A stretch of DNA of 64,000 nucleotides from Cricetomys ansorgei (Eukaryota; Chordata; Mammalia; Rodentia; Nesomyidae), in NCBI GenBank assembly GCA_026225945.1, contig JAMJFZ010001089.1:4081501-4145500 (forward strand). The letters run 5' to 3'. Below are positions 1-11,074 of the stretch, piece after piece. Made by a program: the position numbers and the translations under genes. The notes under the pieces were generated by a model that worked only from the letters and a program-made list of their open reading frames with translations, did no database searches and was not told the origin of the DNA. The number at the start of each line of letters is the position of its first letter. Position 1 is the first letter of the stretch.

Positions 1-1741
1 CCTCTCGTAAGTCCTTTCCTGTCCATGTGCCTTCCTGATTATCCTGTAAGAGACTACAGTGCTCTGGCTTTCCCGCCCATATATATCTGTCCCTCCCTAT
101 CAGTGGGTTCTAGGTTCTTCACCTATGCCTTACATCCTTTAAATGGAAAATGCTAAAAGAAAATTAGAAGCAGTGCAGTAAGAATGCAGTAGAATGGCTG
201 TTTTCCTAGTGCTCACAGTGCCTGAGAGTATAACAATTCAGAAATGATTGCAGATATGTGGGAGGAAGAGCATAAGTTCCCCATAAACATCACACAACCT
301 TGGAAAAGGGTCTTGAGCATCCAAAGACTTTGGATTTGGGTGTCTTCAAGAGACCTCTGAACTAACCCCTCTGTAGCTACCTGTGTACATGTCTGCGTGC
401 ATGTCCCGTTGGCTCTGTTCTTCTGAGAACTCTAACAGCAGTATGGCTGCTGTGAGGATGAACTGAGATTCCTCAACTAAAGACGGAAACTTGTCTGTCA
501 CGGAGATGCTAAGCCAACCATCTTCCTTGAGTGGGAACATTTGACTCCTTGCTCCCATAGGAGAGCAGTGCAGCCAGGGGTCCAGTGTTTGTGACATAGT
601 TTCCTCTCGTGTCAGCTTTTAGAGAGGCAATAAAGCGGTTCAATTATAAAGCCTGGTGTATTCCTTGGAACCTGAACCCATTCCAGAGCCTAATACATGC
701 AATGAAGGGAAGGAAGGGACTCCTATCACTTCTTCCAGATGAACTAGAGTCAGTGGCACCAATGGCAGATGCCCTGGGGAACCCAGATCCCTAGGGCTGT
801 GGAGTTTGGTGCCATGGCAAATGAGTCACTACTCAGAAGAGCCCTCCTTCCTGGGATCCCATTGTGTTCCTATACTGCAGGTCCTTGTGGATCAGAGGGA
901 AGAGATCGGGGCTGTCTCCACCAGGCAGGGAAGGGCTACTCAGATGTGCCCTTGATGAGGCCGAGGAAGTTGCTTGTCTGAACTGGAATACCCTGGCTTT
1001 ACACATGGGCTTCCTCTCCCACAGAACTTCGTCTCATAAAATCGTCTCAGAAGCAGGGGGGTTTGTGGGGGGAGAACTTCTGCTCAGGAAAGAAAAGCTG
1101 AGGAGGAGCTAGAGAATGGCAGTTCCTATTTTTAAAAAACTTCATACGAACAGTAATTTCCTTTTATTTGTCTAAGCTGTGTTTAAGATACCCAGTGGCT
1201 GGTTGCTATCTGTCTGTCTGTCCACCCATCCATCCATCCTGTTTTTCCTATACATATATACCTATAAAGTTGAATTTTTAGGCGCAGTAAGAGATGAACA
1301 GCAACAATGAAAATAATCTGCTGAAGCGGAAGTTACATGCCTGTGCTCTCTCTGTCAGCATCTAACTAGGCCATATTTACCCTTGTTCTTCTTGTGAGTG
1401 CCTCCATGATGAGATGAAGAGAGATGAACAGTGTGAACATCATGATGTCCTGGGAGGCTGTTAGTGACATTTTCCACTGATTCCTGGGAAACTGTTCAGA
1501 GTAGCATGATGAAATCGGCTGCTGTTTAGCTCTGTTCCACCCAGGATGTGAGTCACCCCCTTACCCAGCATATATGCCCTGTACCAGACACCTGCCATTA
1601 GTCACCCAGTAGCTGGCTTGGTTATCAGGTCTGCTGTCAGAGTCCCACTGTGCTTATGTTAAGGGAATAGTGTGCCATCTGAAACTTACAGATTCTCTAC
1701 TTCAATTTAATATTTTTTCAATTTAATATTTTCTCATCCCT
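1..1741. other. Single-copy non-coding stretch
   Basis: No repeat family or gene is recognised. Open frames are all under 90 codons, lack coding character and show no domain. A short low-complexity (tctg)/(catc) tract lies near 1207-1240. A tandem duplication of 'caatttaatatttt' sits at about 1702-1735, immediately before the MaLR LTR. Confidence 0.6.
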
Positions 1742-2185
1742 TGTCTTAGTTTGGGTTACTATTGCTGTGATGAAACACCATGACCAAAAGCGACCTGGGG
1801 ATGGAAGGGTTTCTTATACTCTCACAGTTCCATATAACAGCTCATCATCACAGCAGTGAGGGCAGGAACCCAAGCAGGGCAGGAAACCTCGAGGCAGGAG
1901 CTGATGCAGAGGTCATGGAGGGGTGCTGCTTACTGACTTGCTCCCCTTGGCTTGCTCAGTCTGCTTTCTCATAGAACCCAGGACCCCTATCCCAAGAGTG
2001 GCACCACTCACAATGGTGCCATTGTGAGTGGTGCTGGACCATCTTTCATCAATCACTAATCAAGAAAATGCCCTGCATACAGGCCTGCATACAGCCTGGT
2101 CTTATGGAGGCAGTTTCTTAATTGAGGTTCCCTCCCCTCACATGACTTTGGCTTGTGTCAAGTTGATATAGAACTAGCTGGTATA
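1742..2185 (-). mobile_element. ORR1-type MaLR solo LTR
   Basis: Read on the minus strand this is an ERVL-MaLR LTR of the rodent ORR1/MT kind. The plus strand begins 'tgtcttagtttgggtta', passes 'gctgtgatgaaacaccatg' and ends 'agttgatatagaactagc', the complement of the usual MaLR 'ctagtt..tcaacttgacaca' 5' end. It is close to full length. Its internal palindrome (2001-2034) is not part of the remembered consensus. Subfamily is uncertain. Confidence 0.85.
2001..2034. repeat. Perfect 16-bp inverted repeat inside the LTR
   Basis: Arms 2001-2016 ('gcaccactcacaatgg') and 2019-2034 ('ccattgtgagtggtgc') are exact reverse complements separated by only 'tg'. The first arm resembles ordinary ORR1 sequence and the second looks like an added inverted copy, suggesting a templated strand-switch mutation. 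Confidence 0.85.
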
Positions 2186-3043
2186 CCTTAGTTGACTGTA
2201 GGGAAGTAAAATTGTGGATAACAAGATCCTGGAAAGGGGGCCAAGGGAGCTCTGATGGACCAGCTGGGAGCTGCAATGGCTGGGCTGGGAGGCAGTGTGA
2301 GGTAACATTGTTCTCTTCCGAGGATCTTGATGGTTGTGCATCTGGCTACATCTGTTACAAGAAGAAATCAGATGAGCAGGCAGTAACTCTACATCCAAGC
2401 TCAGGCCCCAGCATCCTGTTACAGAGAGTGGATTCTTGGCTCCACCCCAGGTCTAAGCTATATGCTCTAGAGATGCAGTCACTGTTTTGAGGCATGACCC
2501 CAGATAAGAGGGGGTGCAGGCACTAGAAGTGAGCATAAGGCCATGTGAGGGGGATCCCAAGATCCTGGGTACTTGCACCATGGAAGAGAAAGCATGTCCC
2601 CTTGGTTCTGTGGGGCTTCTTGCTCTGAGAAAGAACCTGCACAGAAAGCAAGAAAGGGCCCATGAAAACTCTGGGCTCAAAGCAGAGTCTAATGGTTATT
2701 CTTGATTGGATATAGTTCCATAAAGGAACTATATTTATAGTTATATTTCGAGCTATATTTAAAGAAAAGTGTCTTAGGAGCTGAGAAAAATAGCAACAAG
2801 CAAGCAGGAAAACTGGGAAAGCCTACAGGCCAGTGAATCAAGACTGGGTGATCAGGGTGTAATTGCAGTGCATAAGGAATTGTCTGTGCACGGCTACCCT
2901 TAGTGACTGGCTCCTTGTCCACCAGCTCTCTCCTCTGCCTGAACTCTGTGATTGGACAATCATACCCAACTTTAGGGACTCAACAAGGCAGGATAGAGAG
3001 TACGATCTGAAAAAGCCAGTCTTGAGGCTGAGAAAGCATTTTT
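2186..3043. other. Single-copy non-coding stretch
   Basis: No family recognised. It contains a 10-bp hairpin at 2710-2734 (arms 'atatagttcc' and 'ggaactatat', 5-nt loop) followed by AT-rich sequence. Open frames up to 92 codons occur on both strands without recognisable domains. Confidence 0.6.
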
Positions 3044-3060
3044 AAAAGATTTATTGTTTT

Positions 3061-3218
3061 GTCAGGTAGTTGTGGCTCATGCCTTTAATCCCAGCACTTG
3101 GGAGGCAGAGGCAAGCCGATCTCTGAGTTCGAGGCCAGCCTGGTCTACAGAGTGAGTTCCAGGACAGTTAGAATTACAATAGAGAAACTCTGTCTTGAGA
3201 AGCTAAAAACAAAAACAA
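3061..3218 (+). mobile_element. B1 SINE
   Basis: 7SL-derived B1. It shows 'ggctcatgcctttaatccca', 'gaggccagcctggtctacag' and a terminal A-rich tail. The flanking 'aaaagatttatt' occurs at about 3044-3055 and again at about 3220-3231. It apparently inserted into the A/T-rich tail of the adjacent B3 element, so these may be target-site duplications. Confidence 0.93.
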
Positions 3219-3221
3219 AAA

Positions 3222-3408
3222 AGATTTATTTTTTATTATTTGTGGTGAGTGTGTGTGTGTGTGCGCGCACGCATGTGCCTGAGGCTAGAGGAGAAAGTCA
3301 GATTCCCTGGAGCTGGAATTACAGGCAATTGTGAGTTACCTGATGTGGGTGCTGGGAGCTGAACTCTTGTCCTCTTTTTAAACCACTGAGCCATTTCTCC
3401 ATCCCCAG
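3222..3408 (-). mobile_element. B3-type (B2 superfamily) SINE
   Basis: On the minus strand this is a tRNA-derived SINE. The plus strand shows the reversed tail 'agatttattttttatt', a (gt)n/(gc)n run near 3246-3270, 'gggtgctgggagctgaactc' and the reversed A-box end 'ccactgagccatttctcc'. The B1 at 3061 interrupts its tail. Confidence 0.88.
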
Positions 3409-3644
3409 TTGAGGACATATCCCATAGGCCAAATGAGGAGATCCTCAGAGACTGGAGGAATGAAAGGCATGTGACGTTAGAAGGTGATGAGACTCTCAGG
3501 TTGGTCAGGGTCAGGGTGGAAGAGACAACTGGAAGGCAGGTTGAGCGAACTAGTCAGCAGACCCTGAACAGGAAGTCTAAAAAGCAGTAGGTAACCATCT
3601 TGACTGTGCAGACACTCCCTGGGGGAGGTTAGAAAGCCTCACAG

Positions 3645-3862
3645 GCTGAGGGTTCAGGCTCAGTGGCTAGCATAAATTCTTACCTAGCATAAAAGAAGCT
3701 CTCATTTCACCCCCAGCTCTGCATAAAACGGGTTTGGTGTTACGCCTACAGTCCAGCATTTGGGGTTTGGGAGGTAGAAGGAGGCGAGTTTGAAGTTCAT
3801 GGTCACCCTTAGTGAATTTGAGGCCATATGAGACCCGGTCTAAAAATGAAAAAGAAGGAAAA
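3645..3862 (+). mobile_element. B4 / ID_B1 composite SINE
   Basis: An ID-like tRNA half ('caggctcagtggctagca', 'cacccccagctctgcataaa') is followed by a B1-like half ('cctacagtccagcatttggg', 'gtttgaagttcatggtcacc', 'tgagacccggtctaaaaatg'). This order is that of the rodent B4 family. Diverged. Confidence 0.78.
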
Positions 3863-6324
3863 GGGGTTGTGAAAGCCTAAGGGACAACACTGTCTGTGTA
3901 ATTTTGTGGAGCCCACTCTGGGGAAGAAGGTTCTGGGTAAAGTCGGGCCATCTGGGACTCAAGACAGTGATTCCATCACAAACTGAGCTCCTAATGACAC
4001 AGGTCATGGAACATGAGTCATGTCAGCACAAGTACAGCGAGTCTTGGGTTTTCTGGTTCCGTGGGACTTTTCTGACAAAGAAAAAAAAAAAAAGGAACAA
4101 TAACTCAAATAATTTGCTTTTTGATAAAAGAGGGGTGTCACGTACTTACACTATATTCTTAATTACGGTTTAGAAACGTGGGTCATGAAACATGGGTCAT
4201 AGAAGATGTTTCAGATACCCAGGGAGCATGCGAGGGACCTCGGTCATGGATGCTGTCATGCCCCATGCTTATGTCTAGTCTTTCCTTAGCTAGTGCTCAG
4301 CAGGACAGATGTTCCCAATTTAGCCTTCAAAAGTACACAGTAATAAAATAATCTGTAAATTAGCATGTCGGTAGAGCTCAGTGTTTACAATCCCATTCCA
4401 AAAGAAGGCCCTGCCTCTGCCTGTTTGCATTTGTGTGGGGAAGATGGCTTTACCCAGAGAGCATTATCCTGTTATCTCCTCGGCTTTCATGTGCCGGCCT
4501 CGGCTCCGCAGAACATTCTCTCTTTGAAGCTGTGTGTGGAAGCTGACCGAGAATTTGTATTTCCTAAAACACTCAATTTCTCCTTTTTTTTTCTTTCCCT
4601 TCTTTTTCTTTGTCCTCCTCTTCAGTCTCCTCTTCCTCCTCCTCTTTTCTCCTCTGCCTTTCATTACTTATCTGAATCGTTGCCAGTCTTTTTCAGAAGA
4701 CCGTCAAGGCCTCTTCTGTGGGGGAGGGAAAGAGTATCAGAGTCCTTGACGTGTTTAACCTGGGAAAGACTTGGGCAAGTGAGAGCAGAACGAAAGGAAT
4801 AGCACATGGGGACTGGCTGACAGCCAAGGGTGCCTCGCTGAGCGGTACACAGGAGCACATGTCTTCTAGAACATGACCTCTGCTTTGCATGCACTGTTAG
4901 TGGCCAGCCCTTTCCAGGCTCAGCCCATGTTGCAGTCCACTCATGAGCTCCGAGTGTAGATTCTCGGTGCCGAGCTGTCACTCAGGATCGGAGTTATTGG
5001 AGGACGTTGCAATGGCTGCCACTAGAATGCCTGCACCATTGTCTTTTCCTGCTGAGAAGGTGAATTTACTCCCCTTTCTAGAGCCTGGGCAGGTCTGTGA
5101 TGGCTCTCACAACAGGGTAAGGGAAGCGAGATGTTTTGGTAGTTCTGGACCCAGGCTTTGAGACAACTTCAGTGTTAATCCTGGTCTACTAGAGGCCTGG
5201 GCTTCTAGGTAAGGATCTACCCCTTTGGAAGTCCACACGGAAAGGCCCTGAGACCATGTCAGAAGGGGGAGGGGCCGTACCAACCCCAAGCCTTCAGACA
5301 GTTCCCAGAGGCACCAGACCTGTGAATGAACCAGGCTCCAGACGGGTGCCATCCAGCAGCCCATCAACTGCACAAACGGAAGAATTGCCTGACCTGGTTC
5401 AGCTCAATCCCGAACTCATGAAATCAATAGCAATTCTTGTTCCAGGCCACTACGTTTTGTTTATGAAGCAACAAATAATTGGAAAGAGCATGGCGCTGTC
5501 TAGAAAGTATGCAAGGTGTATGCTACCGTCTTAGAGGCACATTTGCGGTGATTTCTCTTAAGGAAACAAACCCGGAAGAGAGGATGGTCTTGATATTGTA
5601 CCTTTCTCCAGAGAAGCATCATAGATGCTCAAATGCAACCTAAGGTTAGTGCCCTAGTCACACATGTCTGCCTAAGCCTTTGTGCTTCTTGCTAAACCTC
5701 AGACACTTGGAAGTGATGTTGAATGGTTAGGCTTGAGCTGTCCAAATCTTGTATCTAAGTCTCACTGGCGCACACAGCTTACACCGGGACCTGTCGTCAG
5801 ACAAATCTCTCTCCTGTCCCCAAGGCCAATAGCTCTGATTTGTCTAATGTTCCTTCTCCATTACAAGGGATCGAATGGCTCCCCCACTACTGTGTTGACA
5901 AAGAACCAGTGGGCTGTTGTTCCCCTGTCAAACATAAGCCTCATCTGTGTCACAACGTGCTGTACTGCGGTAAGTCTCATGACAAGCAGATTCCAGTTTG
6001 AGGAAAAGAAAAGAATCACAGTGGAATGTGGCTTTGTAGATAAGACTACAAAATATTTTAACAAGGGAGAACAATGTAACAGCTGCTCAAGCTTGGTCCG
6101 CACCACACAGACAATAATGTAAACAGCAGCAGCAGTTGTTCTTCGGGGATGACCCAGCCTCTGGGCCCGTGATCATGGAATTGGGCTCTAGCTCAGTTAG
6201 CTTTATTGTGCTTGCAGTTTGCCCTCTAATGACAATGGCTTATGCAACTGGCATGAAAAAGCCTTGAGTAGTCTTCTTAGGAGGCAACGACCCTCATAGA
6301 GAAATTGTGTTAAATTGATGAGTA
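3863..6324. other. Long single-copy non-coding stretch
   Basis: Apart from an A run at 4080-4093 and the pyrimidine tract at 4577-4661, no repeat is recognised. Open frames of 145 codons (4365-4802, through the pyrimidine tract) and 146 codons (5682-6122) show no domain or splice context I can identify. No polyadenylation or promoter structure stands out. Confidence 0.55.
4577..4661. repeat. Pyrimidine-rich low-complexity tract
   Basis: The plus strand is almost entirely C and T for about 85 bp, with runs of T and (tcc)n. It accounts for the Phe/Leu/Ser-rich and, on the other strand, Lys/Arg-rich spurious frames here. Confidence 0.9.
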
Positions 6325-6425
6325 TGGGCTAGGAGTGGTGACATACATCTGTGGGGGCTGAGGCAGGAGGAGGTTCAAAAGTTCAAGGTCAGCCTGGGTT
6401 ACAGACCGAGACTGTCTCCAAAATT
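6325..6425 (+). mobile_element. Diverged B1/PB1-like SINE
   Basis: Contains 'gctaggagtggtgacataca', 'ctgaggcaggaggaggttca' and 'tcaaggtcagcctgggttac', matching the 7SL-derived B1 body with many substitutions; an old copy. Confidence 0.75.
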
Positions 6426-6579
6426 CTGAAGCCAAACCTTAAAGGCCCTAGAAGCAAAAATAAAATGGACTAGTATAGGGAATCTTATTTAGGAATTTTT
6501 ATTCATCTTTTCTCCGTCGTTAAAAAAGGTGTGAAACTGAATTTTCTCTCAGTCATTTTTAAACATTAATTATGGGGGA

Positions 6580-7043
6580 TGGGTTGTGGTGTGTGTGTGT
6601 GTGTGCGCGAGTGCCTGTGGGTGTACAGGTGCACACACCTAGGCAAGCAAGAGGAGGTCATTTTGTATCCTTTGTCGCTTTCCACCTTAAAGATGGACTC
6701 TTCAGGGCCAGTGAAATGACTCAGTGGATCAGGGTGGAAGGAGAGAATCAACTTTCACAAGCTGTCTTCTGACCTCCACATGTGCTGTACACCACCCCCC
6801 CCCACATACACACAAATAAATGAGAGAGAGAGGGAGGGAGAGAGAGAGAGAGAGAATTAGTTGAACTAGTAGTGCACCCTTTTCGCAAGCTAAGGTTTCA
6901 CCTATCTCCACCCTGACCAATGTGGAAGTTCCAGGCACATGGAGCCACATCCAGATTTTTTAATGTGGGTACTTTGGATTTGAACTCAGGTCCTTATGCT
7001 TGTACAGCAAGTATTCTTAACCTACTGAGCCATTTCCCTACAT
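6580..7043 (-). mobile_element. B4-type composite SINE, split by a B2
   Basis: The left part (6580-6704) has a TG-rich tail and 'aagaggaggtcattttgtat'. The right part (about 6856-7043) ends with 'ctcaggtccttatgcttgta' and 'cctactgagccatttccct', the reversed tRNA-like start. The B2 and its GA-rich tail interrupt it. The junction between the two parts is inferred. Confidence 0.65.
6705..6854 (+). mobile_element. B2/B3-family SINE with expanded GA tail
   Basis: 'gggccagtgaaatgactcag' is the tRNA-like start, followed by 'gctgtcttctgacctccaca', 'acacaaataaatgagagaga' and a (GA)n tail to about 6854. Inserted inside the B4-type element at 6580-7043. Confidence 0.75.
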
Positions 7044-7506
7044 GCTTCAACTTGGTTGTTGTGGTGGTGGCTATATGTGGCTTTTTCTAAACTCTATGGT
7101 AACATTTTAGTAAGAAGCGTTTCATGATAGAAAGCAAGATTCCGTTTAATTTCCTTAGAAATGATGTTCATTCAGTAGGAATGTTCTAGATGACAACGGG
7201 TTGGCATTTGGGGGCTCTATTATGACAGTCTGTATTTTCTAGGAGGCTCACAAGTTTCTGAACACTTTATATTACCTGTTTTAATTTCTATTTCTTCATA
7301 GCAGTTGGTGTCAGCATCCTCTGAATGAGCGAAATGTCTATGTAATAACCAGATACAGGCATATAGTTTTCAGTGCCTGTGACTATTTGAATTTAGTTTG
7401 AAAGTTTGTTTTTACTTACAGTTTCATAAAATAATACTTGTGATTTAGTCCCAGTTATATATGTATATAAATACTATTTTATTAAACCCTTGTCCTTGCT
7501 TTATGT
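7044..7506. other. Single-copy stretch
   Basis: No family or coding signal recognised. AT-rich with a short 'tatatatgtatataaata' run at about 7456-7473. Confidence 0.5.
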
Positions 7507-7796
7507 GTGGGATGTGGTGTGTGTGGTGTGTGTGTGTGTTTATGTATGTGTGTGTGTAGTTTGTGTGTGTGTATACATATGTATGTGTGTTTGTGTATGT
7601 GTGTGTGTATATGTGTTTGTGTGTGTGTATGTGTGTGTATGCGTGTGTGTGTATACATATGTATGTGTGTTTGTGTGTATATGTATGTGTGTTTGTGTGT
7701 ATATGTATGTGTGTGTATTTGTCTGTATGTGTGTGTGTATGTGTGTATATGTGTGTGTATATGTGTGTATGCATGTGTGTGTGTATTTATGTGTGT

Positions 7797-7842
<46 letters not shown>

Positions 7843-7850
7843 GTGTTTAC

Positions 7851-7880
<30 letters not shown>
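7507..7880. repeat. (TG)n/(TATG)n microsatellite array
   Basis: About 370 bp of alternating purine-pyrimidine TG with TATG and TATA interruptions. It continues directly into the B3 SINE at 7881, whose reversed tail normally carries a short TG run, so it likely expanded from that tail. All Cys/Val and His/Thr open frames here are artefacts. Confidence 0.97.
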
Positions 7881-7881
<1 letters not shown>

Positions 7882-8002
7882 GGTCAGGGAACAACTTGTG
7901 GAGCTGATTCCTCCCACCACGTAGGCCTTGGTGATTAAACTTCAGTTGTCAGTTTTGGCAGTAGTGACTTTACCCACTGAGCAATCTTACCATCTCTATT
8001 CT
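7881..8002 (-). mobile_element. B3-type SINE
   Basis: 'aggtcagggaacaacttgtg' near the left end and 'acccactgagcaatcttacc' at the right end are the reversed body and A-box of a B2-superfamily SINE. The TG array at 7507-7880 is its expanded tail side. Confidence 0.8.
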
Positions 8003-8014
8003 TCTTCTTTTTAA

Positions 8015-8121
8015 AAAAGCTATGCCCTTACTCTGTAGTTCAAGTTAATCTGGAATTCACAATCTTCCTGCCTCAGCTTCCTAAGCACTGGGATCACAGA
8101 TATGAATCACCATACCCAACC
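8015..8121 (-). mobile_element. Diverged B1/PB1-like SINE
   Basis: 'actctgtagttcaagttaat', 'cttcctgcctcagcttccta' and 'gcactgggatcacagatatg' are reversed B1 features; substitutions indicate an old copy. Confidence 0.72.
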
Positions 8122-8947
8122 ATATATTATTTGAGGAATACCAAATCCACTCAATACTCAATTTTAAGAAAGAAATTGAAAGAGAAATTGGAAGGGATGC
8201 TATTTTCAAAGAAAAGACAAAATGAGTAATTTTGTGGTTATCCATTACCATGTACCAGATCAACCCGGGGCTCTGTGGCTTAGCTTTATGGTTCTGGGAA
8301 TAAGGAATTCAGGAAGGACTGATAGTAGTTATTGCTCCACCTCCAGGTGGTCCTCACCAGGCAGTGGTCAGAGCTGTAACAGCTGGGGCTGGACTGACAT
8401 CTCCCTTTTTGTGATGTCCCAATGACTCCCCATTTGGTCTCTGCAGGGCATGGTTTGCGTTCCCTCCTAGTGTAACGGCTTCAGCAGCTGGGTGAATGAC
8501 ACGGTGGATCCGAACTGCACAGGCAAATATCTTGAGAGAACCGGGGAAGCTAGGTCACCTTTAGTGACCTTGTCTCCAAAATCACACAACATCGATTTAA
8601 GCAGTTACCAGCCAACCCAATAAGGTCAAAAACATGGAACCCACCTCTCAGTAGGAGGACAGTAAGGGTCCTATTGAAAGAAGAGCTTGTAGGGTGTGAG
8701 ATGCCTGGGAAGAACTCATCCCCAGGATACTCTTCATGAGTTTTCAAGGTGTCAGAATTAACATCTGGTGAGTAGTCTCGGCAGTTTTTGTGGACTCAAT
8801 AGGTGTCAAATACTAGTAGATTTCAGCTACTTCTTTAACACTTGGGTTTTTATTGTTTGTTTTTGAAACAGTCTTAAAACATCTGTTGTTTGTTTTTTTG
8901 TTTTTTTTTTTTAAAGCAAGAGCTACAAATAGTAATAATAAATTCTG
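8122..8947. other. Single-copy stretch
   Basis: No recognised repeat apart from T-rich runs near 8880-8915, and no recognisable coding or RNA signal. Confidence 0.5.
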
Positions 8948-9168
8948 ACTCTGCTTGGGAGATGGCTCTGTTGGCAAAGTGCTTGCGGTACTAACATGAA
9001 GACCTAGGCCAGACCTACAGTAGGTAAAGCTGGAAGCGGCAGCGATGGCTACGATCCCAGAGCTGGGGAGGCGGAGACAGGCAGATCCCTGGAGCTCACA
9101 GGTCAGCCTGTTTAATTGAATTGGTGAGTTTCAGGTTCAGTAAAAGACCTTGTCTCAAAAAATAAGGT
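8948..9168 (+). mobile_element. tRNA/7SL composite SINE (B4-type)
   Basis: The start 'ttgggagatggctctgttgg' is B2/tRNA-like. It is followed by 'gcgatggctacgatcccaga', 'gaggcggagacaggcagatc' and 'ggtgagtttcaggttcagta', a B1-like second half ending in 'gaccttgtctcaaaaaataa'. Confidence 0.75.
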
Positions 9169-9195
9169 GGTTAACAATCGAAGACGACATATCCT

Positions 9196-9482
9196 CTTTA
9201 TGAGTTACCTTTTCTAATGTAAAATACCATGGCACAAAGGAACTTAGGGAAGAGAGACTTTATTTTTGCTTATGGTTCCAGAAGGCAAGACCATCATGGT
9301 GAAGAAGGCACTCTGGAACAGGAAGCTGAGAAGTCACATTTTCACCTGTAGCCATGAAGCAGAGAAAGCAAACTGAAAGTGGAGGGAGGCTATAAACGCA
9401 CAAAGTCCATCCCCAATGAAGTACTTCCTCCAGCCAGGCCATACCTCCCAAAGGTTCCTCAGTCTTCCCAAACAGTGCTACT
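9196..9482 (-). mobile_element. MaLR LTR fragment
   Basis: Reversed MaLR features: 'gtaaaataccatggcacaaa', 'gcttatggttccagaaggca', 'agtacttcctccagccaggc' and 'tacctcccaaaggttcctca'. The far end (LTR 5' end) is missing next to the ERVK-like LTR. Confidence 0.78.
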
Positions 9483-9518
9483 GTAAGTCCCAGTTTAGAC
9501 TTATTTAATGACACAGGG

Positions 9519-10020
9519 CATATTGATAAGACCAGCTTACCAGTTCAGACGGTTCTGGATGGCGAGTAGTCTGGATAAACGGGAACACGCACACACTGCA
9601 TCTTGAGTTCACAGGGGCCGAACTGCCCAAGTAGTTTATTGTCCAATTCTTATACCCTCTCCCACCAGAGACATCCGTGAGGTTGCCAGGGCAACGCTCA
9701 CAAGGGGCAAAACCAGGTGTGCTTGCAAGCACGGGGTTAAAATCACGAGGTGGAAGGCACAGGTTTGATCACAAGGTTACAGATCACAAGGGAAAAAGGC
9801 GTATGTGTAATCACTAGGTTACAATCAGCAAGGTAAATCAAAATACATACAAAACATTATTGTTCTTTAGCTGGCCATAAAGCCAACCTCCTATTTTATG
9901 AGATTAAGGTCTCTTTAAGTAATCTTTGACTTCCTCAAAACGAACTGCCTCTGGGCTAGTCTTTTTACAACTTAGCCTTGCTTAGCAGCTCTCCCAAATG
10001 TGAATTAACTTGAAGACACA
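9519..10020 (-). mobile_element. ERVK-like solo LTR
   Basis: On the minus strand a TATA-like box (complement of 9649-9654, 'cttata') is followed closely by AATAAA (complement of 9635-9640, 'tttatt'). This tight TATA/AATAAA spacing is typical of class II LTRs with short R regions. Upstream lies a series of imperfect 'gatcacaaggttac' motifs (9755-9830). No internal retroviral genes adjoin it. Both ends are uncertain and no clear target-site duplication was found. Confidence 0.62.
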
Positions 10021-10029
10021 CGGCAGAAC

Positions 10030-10460
10030 TTAAGTTCAAGATCAGGGGGCTCTCCACAGCATATGCTTGCCTCTGGTTGGATATGGGCAGGAGCTATCCA
10101 GGTAGGAGGTGGGAAATTTCAGACAGGAAGCACGCAGGTGGGAGATGACCAGAAATGAGAAATATGTTAAGGTGTGTGCTTGGCCCTGATTGGATCTGAT
10201 GGGAACCACATAGCCTCATGGGATCTGCCTTAAAAAATCCCCATGAGCTACAGCTCAGGCCCATCTTGGAGGAATCCCAGAGGGGACCTCCACATGACTT
10301 TGGCCAGCTTCCACCATTAAAAGGTTGCTTAAAACCCGTTCAAACTTTGTGGCCATGATTTTTTTCCCGACTGACACACGTGGATAGTAGTAATTCTCTC
10401 TCGACCCGAGTTGTGACGTGCAACTTCTGCTTACCCTCTTTTTAACTGTAATAACTTTAT
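10030..10460 (+). mobile_element. Possible LTR fragment
   Basis: U3-like sequence precedes 'ccttaaaaaatccccatgag' (TATA-like, about 10228) and 'ccattaaaaggttgcttaaa' (about 10313). The layout resembles a retroviral LTR, but no family is recalled and no terminal TG/CA pair is certain. Confidence 0.32.
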
Positions 10461-10895
10461 CTCCCAAGCTTATGACTTAGGAAGGGGTAACACCGGAGCT
10501 CGGGAATAGATGGGGAGATAAAATAAGAAAAAGAGAAGGAATAAAGGGGTTTTTTGGTTTTTGTCTTTTTCCCCAATAAAACTTGGGGAAAGCAAAGGAA
10601 GATGTTGCTAATTTAATTTGGGATTTAAAAAAACATACTTTTTTAAGAGAAGAGGGAACAGAGAGACTAATCAGGCTGGCAGGTCCTGATTTACCTTGAA
10701 ACAATGGGGGTCGGGGGTATGCTACTCTGCATGTTAGGAAATCCCTGGTCACCTACACACAGATGAACTTATTCTGAGTTTTGCAAATATCACACTTGCT
10801 CAGTGTCCTTAGACTCACTCAAGAATGAAAACTTCCAAGTTGTAACAGAAAAAGAAAGAATTTCCACACATCCATTAGCTATACTAAAGATTAAC
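10461..10895. other. Unassigned stretch
   Basis: Purine-rich (10500-10545) then mixed sequence; no family or coding signal recognised. It could be remnant ERV leader if the preceding LTR call is right. Confidence 0.35.
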
Positions 10896-11030
10896 AGCCA
10901 GGCCTGGCAGCCCATGCCTGTGATCCAGCTACTGGGATGTTGCAGCACAACGACTGGGAGTTCCAGGCCTGCCTGGGCTTCAGAGTGAGTTCAAAGCCAG
11001 CCTGGGAAGCTTAGTGAGATAACAGAAACG
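10896..11030 (+). mobile_element. Diverged B1 SINE
   Basis: 'gccaggcctggcagcccatg', 'ccaggcctgcctgggcttca' and 'gtgagttcaaagccagcctg' give a B1-like body ending in A-rich sequence before a TG repeat. Confidence 0.75.

Positions 11031-11031
<1 letters not shown>

Positions 11032-11072
<41 letters not shown>
11032..11072. repeat. (TG)n microsatellite
   Basis: About 20 uninterrupted TG units between the B1 and an ID-like element. Confidence 0.97.

Positions 11073-11073
<1 letters not shown>

Positions 11074-11074
<1 letters not shown>

Noticed and set aside
5682..6122. 146-codon open frame in single-copy DNA
   Set aside because: Composition is not protein-like, and no domain, signal peptide or splice context was recognised; a chance frame of this size is expected in 64 kb.
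7490..7938. Cys/Val-rich and His/Thr-rich open frames of over 100 codons
   Set aside because: They are translations of the (TG)n/(CA)n array; the same applies at 56659-57207 and 63104-63552.
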